A stretch of DNA of 64,000 bases. Source: Eupeodes corollae (taxonomy: Eukaryota > Arthropoda > Insecta > Diptera > Syrphidae). Where the stretch lies: NCBI RefSeq assembly GCF_945859685.1, contig NC_079149.1, forward strand, positions 15,349,118 to 15,413,117, read 5' to 3'. How positions within the stretch are numbered: the first letter of the stretch is position 1; each line of letters opens with the position of its first letter. A program made the position numbers and the translations under genes. The notes below the pieces were generated by a model, which searched no databases, was not told the origin of the DNA, and was given only the letters and a program-made list of their open reading frames with translations. This document shows, one piece after another, positions 12,265-24,504 of this stretch.

Positions 12265-12376
12265 AAGGTGTGTAGGGTTGTTACGCTAGAGGTCTTCGGT
12301 TCAATGCCTGTTGAAAGTTGTAAGTCACTAGGCCCTAGTTCTAAATGGACTGTTGCGGCACCTAACTTATTTCATT
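12265..12376 (+). repeat. tRNA-derived SINE, copy 2 (internally deleted)
   Basis: The head (GTAGGGTTGTTACGCTAGAGG, then CGGTTCAATGCC, a degraded B box) is joined directly to the SINE tail GAAAGTTGTAAGTCACTAGG and CCCTAGTTCTAAATGGACTG. About 150 bp of the body present in the copies at 8.7 kb and 63.2 kb is missing. It abuts the A-rich 3' end of the preceding LINE relic. Confidence 0.65.
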
Positions 12377-12379
12377 TCT

Positions 12380-14755
12380 TTGAGTTCTTGAACGATTGAA
12401 ACTTTAAATTCTTTTTTAAAATTCCATCAATAATCGCTCTGGGAAGTCCCAATGATTCTGGTTTAAGAGCCTGAATCGGTTGATTAGTCCGTGAGAAAAT
12501 AAAATACAAAACCAAAACGGTTAAAGGGGGCTACTCTTCTGAAGCAAACATTTAAAAAATATCCCTTTTGTAAGGTCTTGGGAGTGTCTTGGTCAAGGCA
12601 GCTTATTATCAGATTTTTGTCAACAATTTCTAATGGTTCCATCACAAAATTGTCTATCACAGCAAGAGACACATATTTTAAGTTCTAACGTATGTCAATA
12701 CCTAGTAATGCAGAAAACCCATTTAGATCCTTAGCAAGACTATTGCAACATCACCAAACCAATTTATTTGGAATTTTCATAACAGTAACCATCAAAGTCA
12801 ACCTAAATCATTTTAATGACATTTTTGAAGCACGGTTCGGGTATTCAATATAAGATCCGACTTAAAAAGGATTACCTATCTATTGCATTTTGGTTCTGCA
12901 CCTTTGCCTTCTGCGTGTATACCATTAACAAAATGTTAGAATTTCAACTTTCAAAAAGTCATTATTACGTCTAGAGTTATTTTTGCCTATTCAAGCCTAT
13001 AGCAGCCTTTACAACTACAACGGGCGCGGCGGCGATTTAATTAAATTTTCTAAAACCAATTTCTTTGACTTATGTAAGTACAATTTAAAAGGCTAAACTC
13101 GCTAATGTCAAAATATTTGCTTGTATCGATTTGTCAAAAAAGCCAAATGTGCCACCATCCAAAGCTGCTTTATAATGGCTTGGTTGGTCCTTTTTCTAAG
13201 GACGCGCATAAAGAACATAATTTTGAAGTTTTGCGTGTATTTTAATTAAACTAACAGCTCGTAGTTGAAAACGCATTCCTTTCTCCTGCGTAGATATACA
13301 CAATGGGTTTGGGTATGGTTCTCCTGGACCTGGATGTATATCGTTGCTGTGGGGGAAGCTCAAAAGGAAGGCAGGCGACAAGCGACAGACGACCGACATC
13401 CAGCAACAAACTTCAAATATTGTTAATATTTTAATTCCAATCATGGTTAACATAGTTTGCAGTTTGGCATTCAATTTGACAAATTACTCAAGAGTCAAGA
13501 GTTCAACTTCAAACCGCCCCCCAAATATCCAATAATAATCGACGAGACGGTCTTAAGTGCTCCTCCTCATAGCATTTCAATATAGTGCTATAGTATAAGG
13601 TATGTACTCAAATACTGGAGGGTGATGGAGTTGAGTGAGCTAACCCTTAGGGACTATATCCTATAACCATCCAACCCGATTCGAGATCCAATCCGTCCAT
13701 CCAGGTTCAGGTCTTCCTTTTCCCCTTTAATAATAATTTGTTAAATTACACAACAATTAACAAGCAATAGCCAACAGAGAGTCAAAGGAGATTATCCTTC
13801 GAGGACATTCACATTGTGCTATGTTTCACTTCATTAGGATATACAAATACCCACCGATGGCATATTCCTATACATACTCTACTCGAACAAGGACTAAGTC
13901 CTTGGTCTTCCCCTTTATGAAGAAAACGGTAAAATTGAAGAATATACTCTTTTTGAGAAAGGAAGGTTTCGCTAAACATCCGGCTTCCATTTCCATTTAT
14001 GTCATAAATATAAATCAGTATCTTGTTATTGAGCTAAGCTATGTACGAGTGTAATGACTTTTCCCACCACCACCGTTTTTGGCGGGCGGAAAAACAAACA
14101 ACCTTCTTAAGAAATATGGGTATACCCATAATGGAGTGGGGTGTGGGTTAGAGAAGGTTGGTATGCGGGTAATGGCAACAACCTAACCTTGTACCAATTA
14201 TGTGCAACTTATTTATTGACTGCTCAGCTGTTATAGAAACTTGACTCGTTATAACACCAACACCCGCCAAATACACTACGCCCACCGAATACGCCATCCT
14301 CCGCCCGCCACTACCATTCGCCCTCAGAACCATGCCACTAAATAATGGATTGAGTTGGAAGTCTTAAAAAGAAAAACGGTCTTTTTTGGCATAACGAAGA
14401 AATTGAAAGTGTTTTTCTAATGAGTTCCAACGTTTTTCTTAATGGGTCGCTTAAATTGTGTCGATTCTGATATTTATTGGTTTTTAGTAAGCGCTCAAGT
14501 AAACGAGCGAGCGGGGCGCGTGTATTTAACCCTTTTACTTTATGTGGCTGTCTGAAACATTGCGTGGTAATGGGGCTTTTTATTCCCTGGGAAATTCTTT
14601 GAATAAGTTTATTTAAACATTCTCATTGTTTTAAGATTAAGTTAAATTCATTGCTTAATCATTGCCTCGTTGTTGGTTAAAATTGCTTAGAAGCGATTAA
14701 ATGTTGAGTTGAATTTTTGAGAGGAGTTTGGAGAGGGATTTTTTCGTTTTTTTCT
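12380..14755. other. Non-coding stretch
   Basis: No gene, RNA or transposon could be supported. Local composition varies (a GGGCGCGGCGGCG patch at 13021-13033), but the open frames here are short and lack domains. Confidence 0.4.
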
Positions 14756-14759
14756 TTCC

Positions 14760-17335
14760 CTACGAGGGCAGACTTTTTTTTAAATGAACCATTTTTGATT
14801 ATTGCGTAGTTTGTTCTTGTCAAATGTCAAAAGATGACAGCTGTCAAAAAAGCCGGGTTATTCAAAATTAAACCTCTTATTGGAAAGCCACAAAAGAGAT
14901 GCTTTGATCTTTATCTTTCTGTAAGTGGCTGAGTTCATATTGAAGATTTTTGGAAGTAGAGTTTTGTAAAATATGTGAAAAAGCTATTTTTGGGTTTCGT
15001 TTTTGTAAAGGTTTGATAAAATACCAATTACAAATAGGAATAAATAAACTTGCTGTCAGTTAAACATAATGATAAAAATATTGATGACATTTGGATGTCA
15101 TACGAGTTATAGACATAATAAACTGGCGTATTCGATATGAAATACAGATGGCATACGATTTGCACGCAAGTGACGTATAGATGGCGTAGGGATGGCAAAC
15201 GAATTTATATAAATTGATGACAAACAAGTGACATTCGAATGACTTTTGGATTGCGTATAAAGTGTGCTTACATGTTAAGGGTCGAAGTTGAATGTGAACA
15301 ACACCTAAAAGTCAAGTTTTTGACTGCATTTCATTTGACATTTCTCAATTCAAGAACTAAAGCCTCTTGACCATTTTAAGCGTCGTCAATGGTCAGAATG
15401 GTGTCAAGAAATAGCAACAGTTGATTATCAATTTTAGAAGATTATCTTCAGTGATGAGCGGATTCGTTAATAAGCAGAATTACCGCATTTGAGCAAATGA
15501 TAATCCGAGAGTGATTGTCGAAAAACGAATGCACCAACAAAGAGTGCCTGTTTGGTGCCGTTAAAAGCTGGTGGTATCATCGGGTCGTACTGTGAATGGT
15601 GTCGTGAAATTATAACGAAGTTTTTGTGACCCGTATTGGAAGATATGGTTGTTAACGATACCTGGTTTCAACAGGACAGTGCAGCTTGCCATGCAACTTA
15701 CGAAACAATGGGTCATATGCTAAGAGATGAGAAAGTTCTGAGGGTCAAAGCTGACGAGCTTAAACTCGCATGTGAGATCGATCGAGCAGACTCGGACTCG
15801 GACCTAGTTTAATATACAAAAAAACAAGTTCACTCTTTACAGTTCTGACTCAGTGATATGAGAACGATCTCAAAGCTCAGTGCTGTCAGTCGAGCCAAGA
15901 AGGAAGAATGTCTTCTGAAAGCGAAAATGAAGTGTAATTATAAACAATAAGGCTGACCATCTAAGTGAATTTCTAGTTACTGAAACTTTAAATGGAGAAG
16001 TCGTAGTTACCAGTTTCAAAGGCACTAAAAAAGTGTCAAATATATGAAGTGCCGCTTAAAAGCAAAATAGATACTGGGAAAACGAATTGCTTATTTTGAT
16101 GCTTATAAATTTTTCATCCGCGTTGCACGTAGCCTGTTCATTTATTGAGTAGTATCCTTTGCGGTTGACGTACTCCTTGTGTTGATAGAGTGGTTTCCTC
16201 AATCCAGAGCACCAATGGCGTAAGGAAACTCATACTCACTTCTCCATAACCTTTGGGCTTCTTCTATTCCTTCAGAAGTGTATGGGAATATGATCCAATC
16301 AGTTGCACGTCTTGAAATTTTTGTTGCTGTACCACCCTAGATATCGTGAGGATTGATCGACACCAATGTCTTCACCAACACCGCTTTGTAATCCAGGATC
16401 TCCTACATAAGGCATACAAATCCTCAATTTTTCTTGATGAGTCACTAGCGCGTGTTTCCAGGGTTGGGTCCAAAAACTCATCTGTCAATAAACTGTTTCA
16501 CTAAATCTAAACAATTTTCTAAAACCTTCACCAAATGGACATCTTCTATTTTTATAAACCAAAAGGTCACGAATGAAATAAAACTTACTTCTTTTAAAAC
16601 GTTTAAAGATTGTGTTTCTTTGTCTTTTGGATTTTTTACTTCATTTTGAATAAATTTCAAATTTAACTTACCTTTTTGAATTTAGTACAGAACAATTTGC
16701 AGCAAAATTATTCATTTTGATAGTTGTTTATCAACTGAGTAAGAAAAAACCCTTCCTCAACAGTTTGTGAAACCGATTTCATGCAATCAAGCGTTTGCTC
16801 ATCTTTTTGCATATCAACTAGAACTTTCTCACAAAAAGCTTTCGTCGAGATATAGATTTCAATACTTTGAGTTCGAACTCACAGCTTGAGATCGATCTCG
16901 GCCTCTGTAATTTGTTTGCATACCATTCTAAGAAAGTTCTCAGAAAAGTGAGTAAAGAGCTTCAACTCATCTTTTTGCATATGACCCAATATGAATTGGT
17001 CGCCAATATCATATGATTAGACTTGTTTCTTTGGGGTTATTTGAAAGATATGCTACATCGATAGCAACAGCAACAATTAAAGAGCTAAAGGGTATAATTT
17101 GGCACATTATTGGCATAGATTCTCAAATGTGCTTCAGCGTCATCGAAAATTGGAACCATCGGATGGGTGTGCCAGCGACCTCGACGTCACGGCGGCCATT
17201 TAGCTGATATTTTGTTTCATATGTAATTGAACAATACTAATATTATCACGACAAAAAGAAATGACAAAAATTTCTTATATAATTTATGCTTTATTCAAAA
17301 TCAACATCAGCACTTTAAATTGAACCACCCTTTAG
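14760..17335 (+). mobile_element. mariner relic split by a PIF/Harbinger insertion
   Basis: Left transposase pieces on the plus strand include a block corresponding to LDHFKRRQWSEWCQEIATVD (15365-15430), IIFSDER (near 15445, catalytic Asp region) and DTWFQQDSACHATYE (near 15655-15705, second Asp region). The frame resumes at about 16991 with NWSPISYD, then the C-terminus VIENWNHRMG (near 17140) and a GGHLADILFH-like end near 17205. The right end carries CCACCCTTTAGA near 17325; the left end near 14760 is inferred from length (about 1.3 kb without the insert) and is uncertain. Multiple stops make it dead. Confidence 0.75.
15710..16987 (-). mobile_element. PIF/Harbinger-type element nested in mariner
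   Basis: The ends are an 11-bp perfect inverted repeat, GGGTCATATGC and GCATATGACCC, with a second matching block AGATGAG just inside. They are flanked by AAT on both sides (15707-15709 and 16988-16990), a 3-bp duplication of the length expected for Harbinger. On the minus strand 16480-16110 reads as a PIF/Harbinger transposase: RICMPYVGDPGLQSGVGEDI, then RSEYEFPYAIGALDWGNHSI, which covers the conserved AIGALDCTH-type region with Trp for Cys. The rest of the DDE domain is eroded, so it is non-autonomous now. Confidence 0.75.
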
Positions 17336-17339
17336 ATGA

Positions 17340-17895
17340 TACATTGGGTCGATTGATTTCAAACTTTTTAAACCAGATTTGCGTGAGGATTTTTTTAAAC
17401 AATTTTTTTTTGCGAGTAATTAAATGTAATTTAAATTTTTAGTAGCTATATTATTAAATCTTAATAGAATTTTTTTTAAACTGAATTTTTGGATACAGGA
17501 GTAATCGTTCTTAATATTTTTAGAAGAATAGAACTTTCATTAGGGATAACTGTCAAACTCAATGTCATACTAATGAAGAGAAAACCCTGCACCAGAACAA
17601 CTTTCATTTCATTTCGGAGAACTTAAAGAATACTTCGTCAAATTTACGGTGGGCTTTATCGTGCATGTAAGCATCTTATACGCAAAACTATCAATTCTTA
17701 AATTGATTTAGTTCTGATCATAAATGTTTTATCCAAAGAAGCCATCTCCTCGCCAATAATAAACATGGGTGTGACAGATGACCTGAATTTATCGATCCAT
17801 CGCCATCTTTGATTCGTGATTATATGTTCCTCGTTTCATTGCAAATCATTTGGAGAAAATATACTTTTGACAAGACATCTCAACTTTCGAAATTT
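17340..17895. other. Non-coding AT-rich spacer
   Basis: T-runs and no supportable feature between the mariner end and the antisense LINE cluster. Confidence 0.4.
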
Positions 17896-17899
17896 GATA

Positions 17900-18084
17900 C
17901 TTTTGAACTGCTTTTTGTAGAGACCAGAACTGAACTATTGAAATAACAAGACCAGGTATTCTCAAAAAGTGGTACAAATTAGTTAAAATTAGTTAAAACT
18001 ACTTAAAAACTAGAACAGCCACAGTAAGCTTTTTAGTTTTGTTTTTGTTTTTTTTTGGTGCCACCCTGACTGTCTCTTTTTTTT
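17900..18084 (-). mobile_element. 3' UTR of the antisense jockey-type LINE (distal piece)
   Basis: On the minus strand this reads GGGTGGCACC followed by an A-rich run and then TGTGGCTGTTCTAGTTTTTA and AAGTAGTTTTAA. It matches the 3' UTR of the plus-strand jockey-type copy at 11922-12080. It is separated from its coding part (20096-21260) by the CR1/jockey-type insertion. Confidence 0.65.
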
Positions 18085-20095
18085 ATAATAAGCGCACACT
18101 CAAAGGGATAACTACCCTTATTATGTAGACACAGAGTGAGCACTAGGAAGGGGAGAGAGGGGTTGAAAGGTGGTGTCGGTGCACATTGGTTTTGAATTCC
18201 TGAATATTGCAATAGCTAGGAAAGACAGAGTGTGGCAAGGCATTCCACATTCGCATAGTACGGCTAAAGAACGAATCTCTGTACTTGACAGAACGACCGA
18301 AGTTGGGGTCGAGGGTGTATTGATGAACATTCCTAGAAGCGTGAGTATTACCGTTGAACTGTTTAAGGGGAGGAATGCAGCTAGCTATTTCTCTAGAGCA
18401 TAAACCATTAAAATAACGGTAAAAGAGGGTGAGACAAGAAACATTTCGACGATGTTCAAGTGACGTAAATGATCTTATGATGGTAATATCACCAATCAAT
18501 CTAAATGCTCTACGTTCAATACTATCCAATAGGTTTAAGCAATTTGCAGGAGCACCAGAACAGATATGGGAGTTATACTCAAGCTTTGGACGTATATAAG
18601 TCTTGTAAATAACAGCCAGATCAGAGGGGAAGCAAAACTTCTTGCATAGCCTTAGAAAACCCAAACATCTTGCGGCATTTTTGGCGACATCGCGTATCGT
18701 TCCACAAAAGGTGGTTGGTGATGCACATACCGAGAATATCGAGATGTTCAGTTTCCTCGATGCAAGTGGCATTTATGGATAATGACAAGGGGAGTATACT
18801 TCGCTTTCGAAGCATTAAATTCCAAACGGTTTCTTATTCCCCATTGTACAATGCTGTTTAGGTCGGAATTTAATGAGCTTATCATATTTTGTCGTTGCAG
18901 TTCCACATCCGAACAAGAGGGGTGTGAATCTGAAAACGAATATGAGAAGCTAAGAGTACTATCGTCAGCGAAACAATGTATTGGACTTAATAGTTGCAGA
19001 CAGGAGATCACACCAGCATTTATTTTGTGGTTTTCAGACTTGAATCCATCTAATACAACTTGTAATGAACGATTCGAAAATTAATTACTAATCCAATGAA
19101 GCAGGGATTCATGAAAACCGAAAGCACGCATTTTCGATAAGAGAGCCTGATGCCAAACCCTATCAAATGCTTTTGAAATATCAAGTGCAATAATCTTACT
19201 TTCTCCAAAACTATGTAAAGATTTGTTCCACTGTTCGGTGAGATGAACCATGAGATCACCAGTTTACCTATTTCTACGAAAGTCGTATTGTCGGTCATTA
19301 AGAAGCTTTCGATCTTCGAGGTATTTCTTGAGCTGATAATTAATCAGCGTTTCCATGACCTTGGAAAGGTAGGACGTAAGTGCAATCGGTCGGTAATTAG
19401 AGGGTGAGGAAGATTCCCCTTTCTTGGGAATAGGCTGGACAAATGCAGTTTTCCACCGCTCGGAACGAGACATGAGGAGTAGGACAGATGAAAAAGCTTA
19501 CGCAGTGGTTTTGCGATGAAGCGATGAAGAACACCTCTTCAGAACAATAGCGGGGATACCATACGGACCAGCAGAGTTATGTTTGTTAAGATCTTTTAGG
19601 ACTCTCGCTACAGTACGAGTGCGAAAAAAGATTTGCCCCATAGAATCATTAACTCGCTCAAGTACAGGCGGAGTCATAACACTCACTGGCAGCGTTGAAT
19701 TGGCGGCGAACTGCCTAGCAAAGAGATTTGCTTCCTCTAAAGATCTAACAAATGGAGTGTCATTCACAACGAGTGTAAGAACCGAGGAAGAGGAAGAATT
19801 CCTCATATAGTTTACAAATGACCAAACATTTTTACTGCCTTTGGGACAGTGCAGTATTTTTTGCCGTAATTTTTGCTCATGTAAAAATTTGGTCCGTCGA
19901 ATATGGGCGTTGCAGGGCTTCCTGGCTTGCTTGAACTTATTCCGGTTTTCCTCAGTTGCATTGGCTTCAAAACAACGGAAACTTAACTTCTTAACCCTAA
20001 TAACCCAGTTGGCTTTCTCGTATTGCCAAACGGTTCTCTTAGGAGCTCTTTCTTTAACTGGATAGTTTTTACACGAGAAATTTGCTGATATGACA
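18085..20095 (-). mobile_element. CR1/jockey-type LINE, copy A (5'-truncated, decayed)
   Basis: This minus-strand reverse transcriptase is broken into several frames. Blocks in order are the pre-RT linker (from about 20000), DLNKHNSAGPYGIPAIVLKR (19600-19540), AFVQPIPKKGESSSPSNYRP (19440-19380), CFADDSTLSFSYSFSD (18975-18930), a thumb/connection region and the C-terminus FGRSVKYRDSFFSRTMRMWN (near 18235-18180). Compared with copy B (54219-56215), it lacks about 49 bp between 19011 and 19012 that encode the GVPQGSVLSP motif, so the active site is destroyed. The upstream endonuclease is absent. The 3' end has a TTATTATAAAAAAAA tail (minus sense) at about 18090-18075. It sits inside the 3' UTR of a jockey-type relic. 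Confidence 0.85.
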
Positions 20096-21260
20096 CAATG
20101 GTTAATAGTGTACTAACCTAATCTTTAAACGTGTGTAAGCCGGCGAAGACCAAACGCCCTAGACGACTTTAAATGACATTCTCAACCACCAAAACTGGTT
20201 CTTCTGCCTTACCCTATATCTTCGGTTCCTTTCGGAAACAGTCCTTCTGAACCGAAGGCGCTCGGCTCCGTCCGGCTGACTTGGTAGATTAACGGACCCG
20301 CCTCTCTATCCTGTGCTGTATCAGCCCTCGATTGTCTAAAAAGAGGAAAGTTACGGATGGAATCTTGCTGCATAAACATGCACTTTCGTAGTACTCATTG
20401 TTGGGGTAGTAAGCCCCAAAATTAAGTTGTTAGTCGAAGACATCGCTCCCGCGACCAATATTAAGCTTCAGCAAGAAATTATATATTCTGTTTATGTTAG
20501 TTCTGTTCTATAGAAACTGGTTTCTGTGTAGTCCAAGGCATGGTCGCAGACACTGTCTCTCAAACACCCGAATTTTTTCCATTTGAGATGTTGGAACGTT
20601 GAACCGTACCGGACACCCATCGGCCGGATAAGGGCCATGTAGCAAATCACCTCACCCTGTAATCCCTTGAGGCTCCATACCGTGCAGTTCTGAACAGAAT
20701 AGTTTCGTATTTCTGAAAGTTGATTTTCAACTTCAAGTCATCGAAATATTGCTGAATCTTTACGAAGTCACACTGCTCAGCTTTAGATACATACCCTCTA
20801 ACCATACGGCGTCAAGGGCCTTCTATAACTCAACTAGACAAGCACTCGCCTGTTGCCTTTTAGATTTGTTACACTGGATTTAAGAAACAATCTTAGACGC
20901 AGCATGAATAGTGTCAAGTCCCGCCTTAAAGCTGAACTGATTTTCCGGAATGATTTTGTTGTTCTAAGCCCACTTGGACAAGACTCTATTTATAACCTTC
21001 TCGAATACCTAACTGATACTCGACAGAAAACTTATCGACTGGAGACTCGCCGGATTGGAGATGTCCTTTCCCTTTTCGGAAGAGCTCTCACAGCTCTCTT
21101 CTAGCGGATCGGATAATATGCATTATTCAGAACGTTCTTAAAGAGAGTGGTGTAAATTTCCGCAGCTTCCTGCGGTAAATGTCGTAGTAAAATATTGGAT
21201 ATACCATCGACACCTGCTGACTTAAATGAATATTTATGTAAAGTTCAAAATGTGCACACT
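20096..21260 (-). mobile_element. jockey-type LINE relic, antisense coding part
   Basis: Minus-strand blocks from right to left: SAGVDGISNILLRHLPQEAA (near 21225-21165), ERQCLRPCLGLHRN (20575-20530), INRIYNFLLKL (20500-20470), FGAYYPNNEYYES (20420-20380), FLFLDNRGLIQH (20345-20310) and the C-terminal RLVFAGLHTFKD at about 20150-20110. These match the plus-strand relic at 10640-12262. The palm with the catalytic Asp pair is not recognisable. Its 3' UTR continues at 17900-18084, beyond the CR1/jockey-type insertion. Confidence 0.75.
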
Positions 21261-21264
21261 TTAG

Positions 21265-24200
21265 TTAAACGTCATCGATAATAACATGAAGCAATTCTTA
21301 TGTACAATATCGGAAAAAGCTAATAAAAAGCGTAATACTGTCTGGCACCGTTTCCGGGAACCCCATATTTCTTTAAAGAATCCGGGCAAGAAGAATTTTC
21401 AGTGGGTTAACTAAAATTTTATTCCAAAAGTCAAAATCAAATTTTTTTCTTACAGACTAAACGGAGGTTTAAATTTTGAAATTTTCAGAAAATAGTCAAA
21501 ATTAATTTTGAATACCATTTATTTGCAACTGAGACTTAAAGTACCGAATCAGTTTCATCTTTTCTAAATTTGGAACAATATTTAAATGATAACTATTTGA
21601 GTACCTTCAACTATATAAACAGAATAAAGTCAATCTCTTAAATTAGGTAAAAGTCTTAAAAGAGAATATTCATCAAGATCCAGTTAATATCCATATTTCA
21701 AGAGTTTATTTGCGTATCAACCCTGAAACGAGCTTTGAATATAAGTTAAGTTTAAGTTATTCAGGAAATTGAAGATTCCGACAAAAATCACAATACGAAT
21801 CGTTTTAGTTTTTTGTTTTTCAAAACAATATGCGTACAAATATTCAAATTTGACATTATTAACACCCCACAATATATAAACTACTGACAATTTGTGTACC
21901 CATAAACATTCAAAACACTGACACACATTTCATCATATAATGTATGTTCCACTCCGCATTCATATATTTAAACCCGGACAGGGCACAAACGATGCCAACT
22001 CGAACCTATATTCCATTTCGAATTGGCATTCAGAAATCCATTTACATATCGTCTCCATCTCTCATCCACCGACTTAACGACCAACCGACCGACTGTCGAT
22101 GATGACGACGATGAATTCCTTCCCTGAATCATCTCCGCCATAATATAACTCCCGAATCGGTCGTTGGATGTGGAACGGAGTTAAGGATGAGAGGCTCCAA
22201 ACTGCCAAACAAACAATTGAAAAATCAAATATCCATCAAACGATCATCACATTTGGATTATCTCTAACCGGCAATCAGTGTCAGAACTCAGGACCCTCGA
22301 ATTCAACTTCGACAACGACAACACAGAACAACATCCACATCAACATCCTCGACAAACAACCATCACCCAAAAGTTATAGTCTTGATGCTCGCTACCCCCC
22401 AAAAAAAGCTTATATAGTACGATGCCAACCAACACGCCAAGGCATCCTTTCGATTGGGCCAACCGGAATCCCAAACCCAAACCCATTCCATTTCGTTCCG
22501 TTACTGGTTTGTTTTGATTTGGATGGTGATGGGACCAAATCAATCTGTACAACAGCGTTAGAAGTAGCGGTAGCGGGCGAGTCCTTTGGAATGTATTGCA
22601 TCAAATCAACTAATGCCATCCCTTGGGATGGTGAAAATTTGATGGCATGACCTCTATCATTTGGGATGCATGCTCTGCCCAAGCGTCCTCGTTCCTTGTT
22701 CCTTTTGTCGTTGGTTCGTTGTCGTTCACGTCGTCATTCTCATCGTCACCCATTCCGCCGCCCTTTGTTTTTCATATATGTGCTCTGCAATAAATCTGTT
22801 CTCTGGGGCAATAGAAATAACTCAGCTCAGCTTGTGTATCCACTTCACTGCCTAACCCTATAAAACATGCCTATGAAGATATCTTCAGTCAACAGGAGAG
22901 AAAACAAGAGGAGAAGATGTCGATTTAGTTCCGCACTTAAGGCATTTGCTTTGTGTAAAAAGGGTTGCCACTATCACACGAATAGTTTTGTTTTCTTTCC
23001 AAATTTCTATACGCCATCTTTTGATATCCTTGAGAATGAGAATAAGGTGAAAAATCATTCCACCACAAATAAAAAAAACATCTCACAAATCTCACTTGAA
23101 AAACTTAATGTGGCAACCCTTTTTCACCTAAATTCTAAATGTAAGACGAATAATGAGTTGAAGAAGCTGATGATTTATACAGCAAATAGAGCGTGCTTCA
23201 ACGCTTGCCGATGAGCATGAGACTGATGCGATGGTTATACGACCCAACCGACGAAGACGACGCACGACGACGATGATGAGAACGAGGACGAGGACGAGGA
23301 AGAGAAATGATGATAGGGATCAGAATTTGTGTCCTTATACTCACATCACATCGTAACACGACTTCTTAAGTTGAGCTTTGGTGGAAATTTGAATTTTATT
23401 GATCTGGCATCATCGTGATTCCTTGAAGGACCAAATACTTCCCTCGACTCGACAAATAACTTAGGTGAGGTAAAAAGCTAAAGCTATACAATCAAACCAA
23501 CAACAACAACAACAAAAATGAGTTTTATGGAACAGCACCCCATTTTCATAATGAAAATGGGTTCCTTTTTGGATTATAATGTAGGTGTATAGGATATAGG
23601 GTATAGGTATACTCTGCTCGTAACTTCTATAGGTATGTACATATTTCCTGAATCCTGAATAAACACTAAACGCAGTAACGTAACGGTAACTGTAACAGTA
23701 ACAGCAGTCTTGAATGTTGTCAACTTTCATCAATTTAAAAAAGTGTTATAACTTTTCAAGATGAATTAAAACGAATGTAATGAAATTAAATTATTCAAGA
23801 TGTGAACAAGAAGAAGCAAATAACATAAATTGATGAAATGATATTTTTATATTTTATATTTTCTTTCGCGTGATATAAAAATGTGAAGAAAACGGTGTTC
23901 TATAAAATATGAGAGGGGTGGTATATTCAAATGTTGTTAAAGGGGGCTTTAAGCTTTACGATAAGGAGTGCCATAAATAAGAACATGGAAATACGGTAAA
24001 GGAGTATAATGAATGAAGAAGTGGCTAATGATACATGTTTTAAGTGTTAAAAGGGTTACAAGCTGTTGAGACTTTATCTAACAAGGTTTCTTGCGTTTCT
24101 TAGAGATTTTGAATGGGGACTTGGTTGGTAGTTTCTTTTTTACTAACCACAAGCTATTTATTTGTAGTTAAGGATCTTCGAGCAGGGACTTCCAAAATTT

Positions 24201-24500
24201 AACAGTTTTTAGTCGCTATATTGTTAAAGAATATAGCACTCACGAGTAATAGTAACATTAATTTATCAAAATGGCGCAGTCGTACCTCTCCGATGGGACG
24301 ATAATATTGGAAGATAATACCAATAATACAAATACCATTTAAAAGGTTTTTTAAAAACCACAACAATCAAAACGTGCAAATCTGCAGTACTTTTTAGGTA
24401 GTTATTTGGTCGTAAAAATGTATCTCTCCAGAAAAGTTCATTTTTGTACGAATTTTTTAAAATAAGTAATTTTTTTTGTCCAATTTTCTTTTTGTGTTTA
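21265..24500. other. Non-coding stretch with compositionally balanced patch
   Basis: No supportable gene. The sequence at 21950-22860 is less AT-rich than its surroundings and carries a 160-codon open frame (22168-22650) with no signal peptide, domain or codon regularity; I treat it as chance or regulatory DNA. GACGA/GATGA-type simple repeats lie near 23255-23310. Confidence 0.4.
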
Positions 24501-24504
24501 TAAT

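Noticed and set aside
22168..22650. 160-codon open frame in a less AT-rich patch
   Set aside because: No domain, no signal peptide, poor start context, and overlapping open frames of similar length on the other strand; probably chance.
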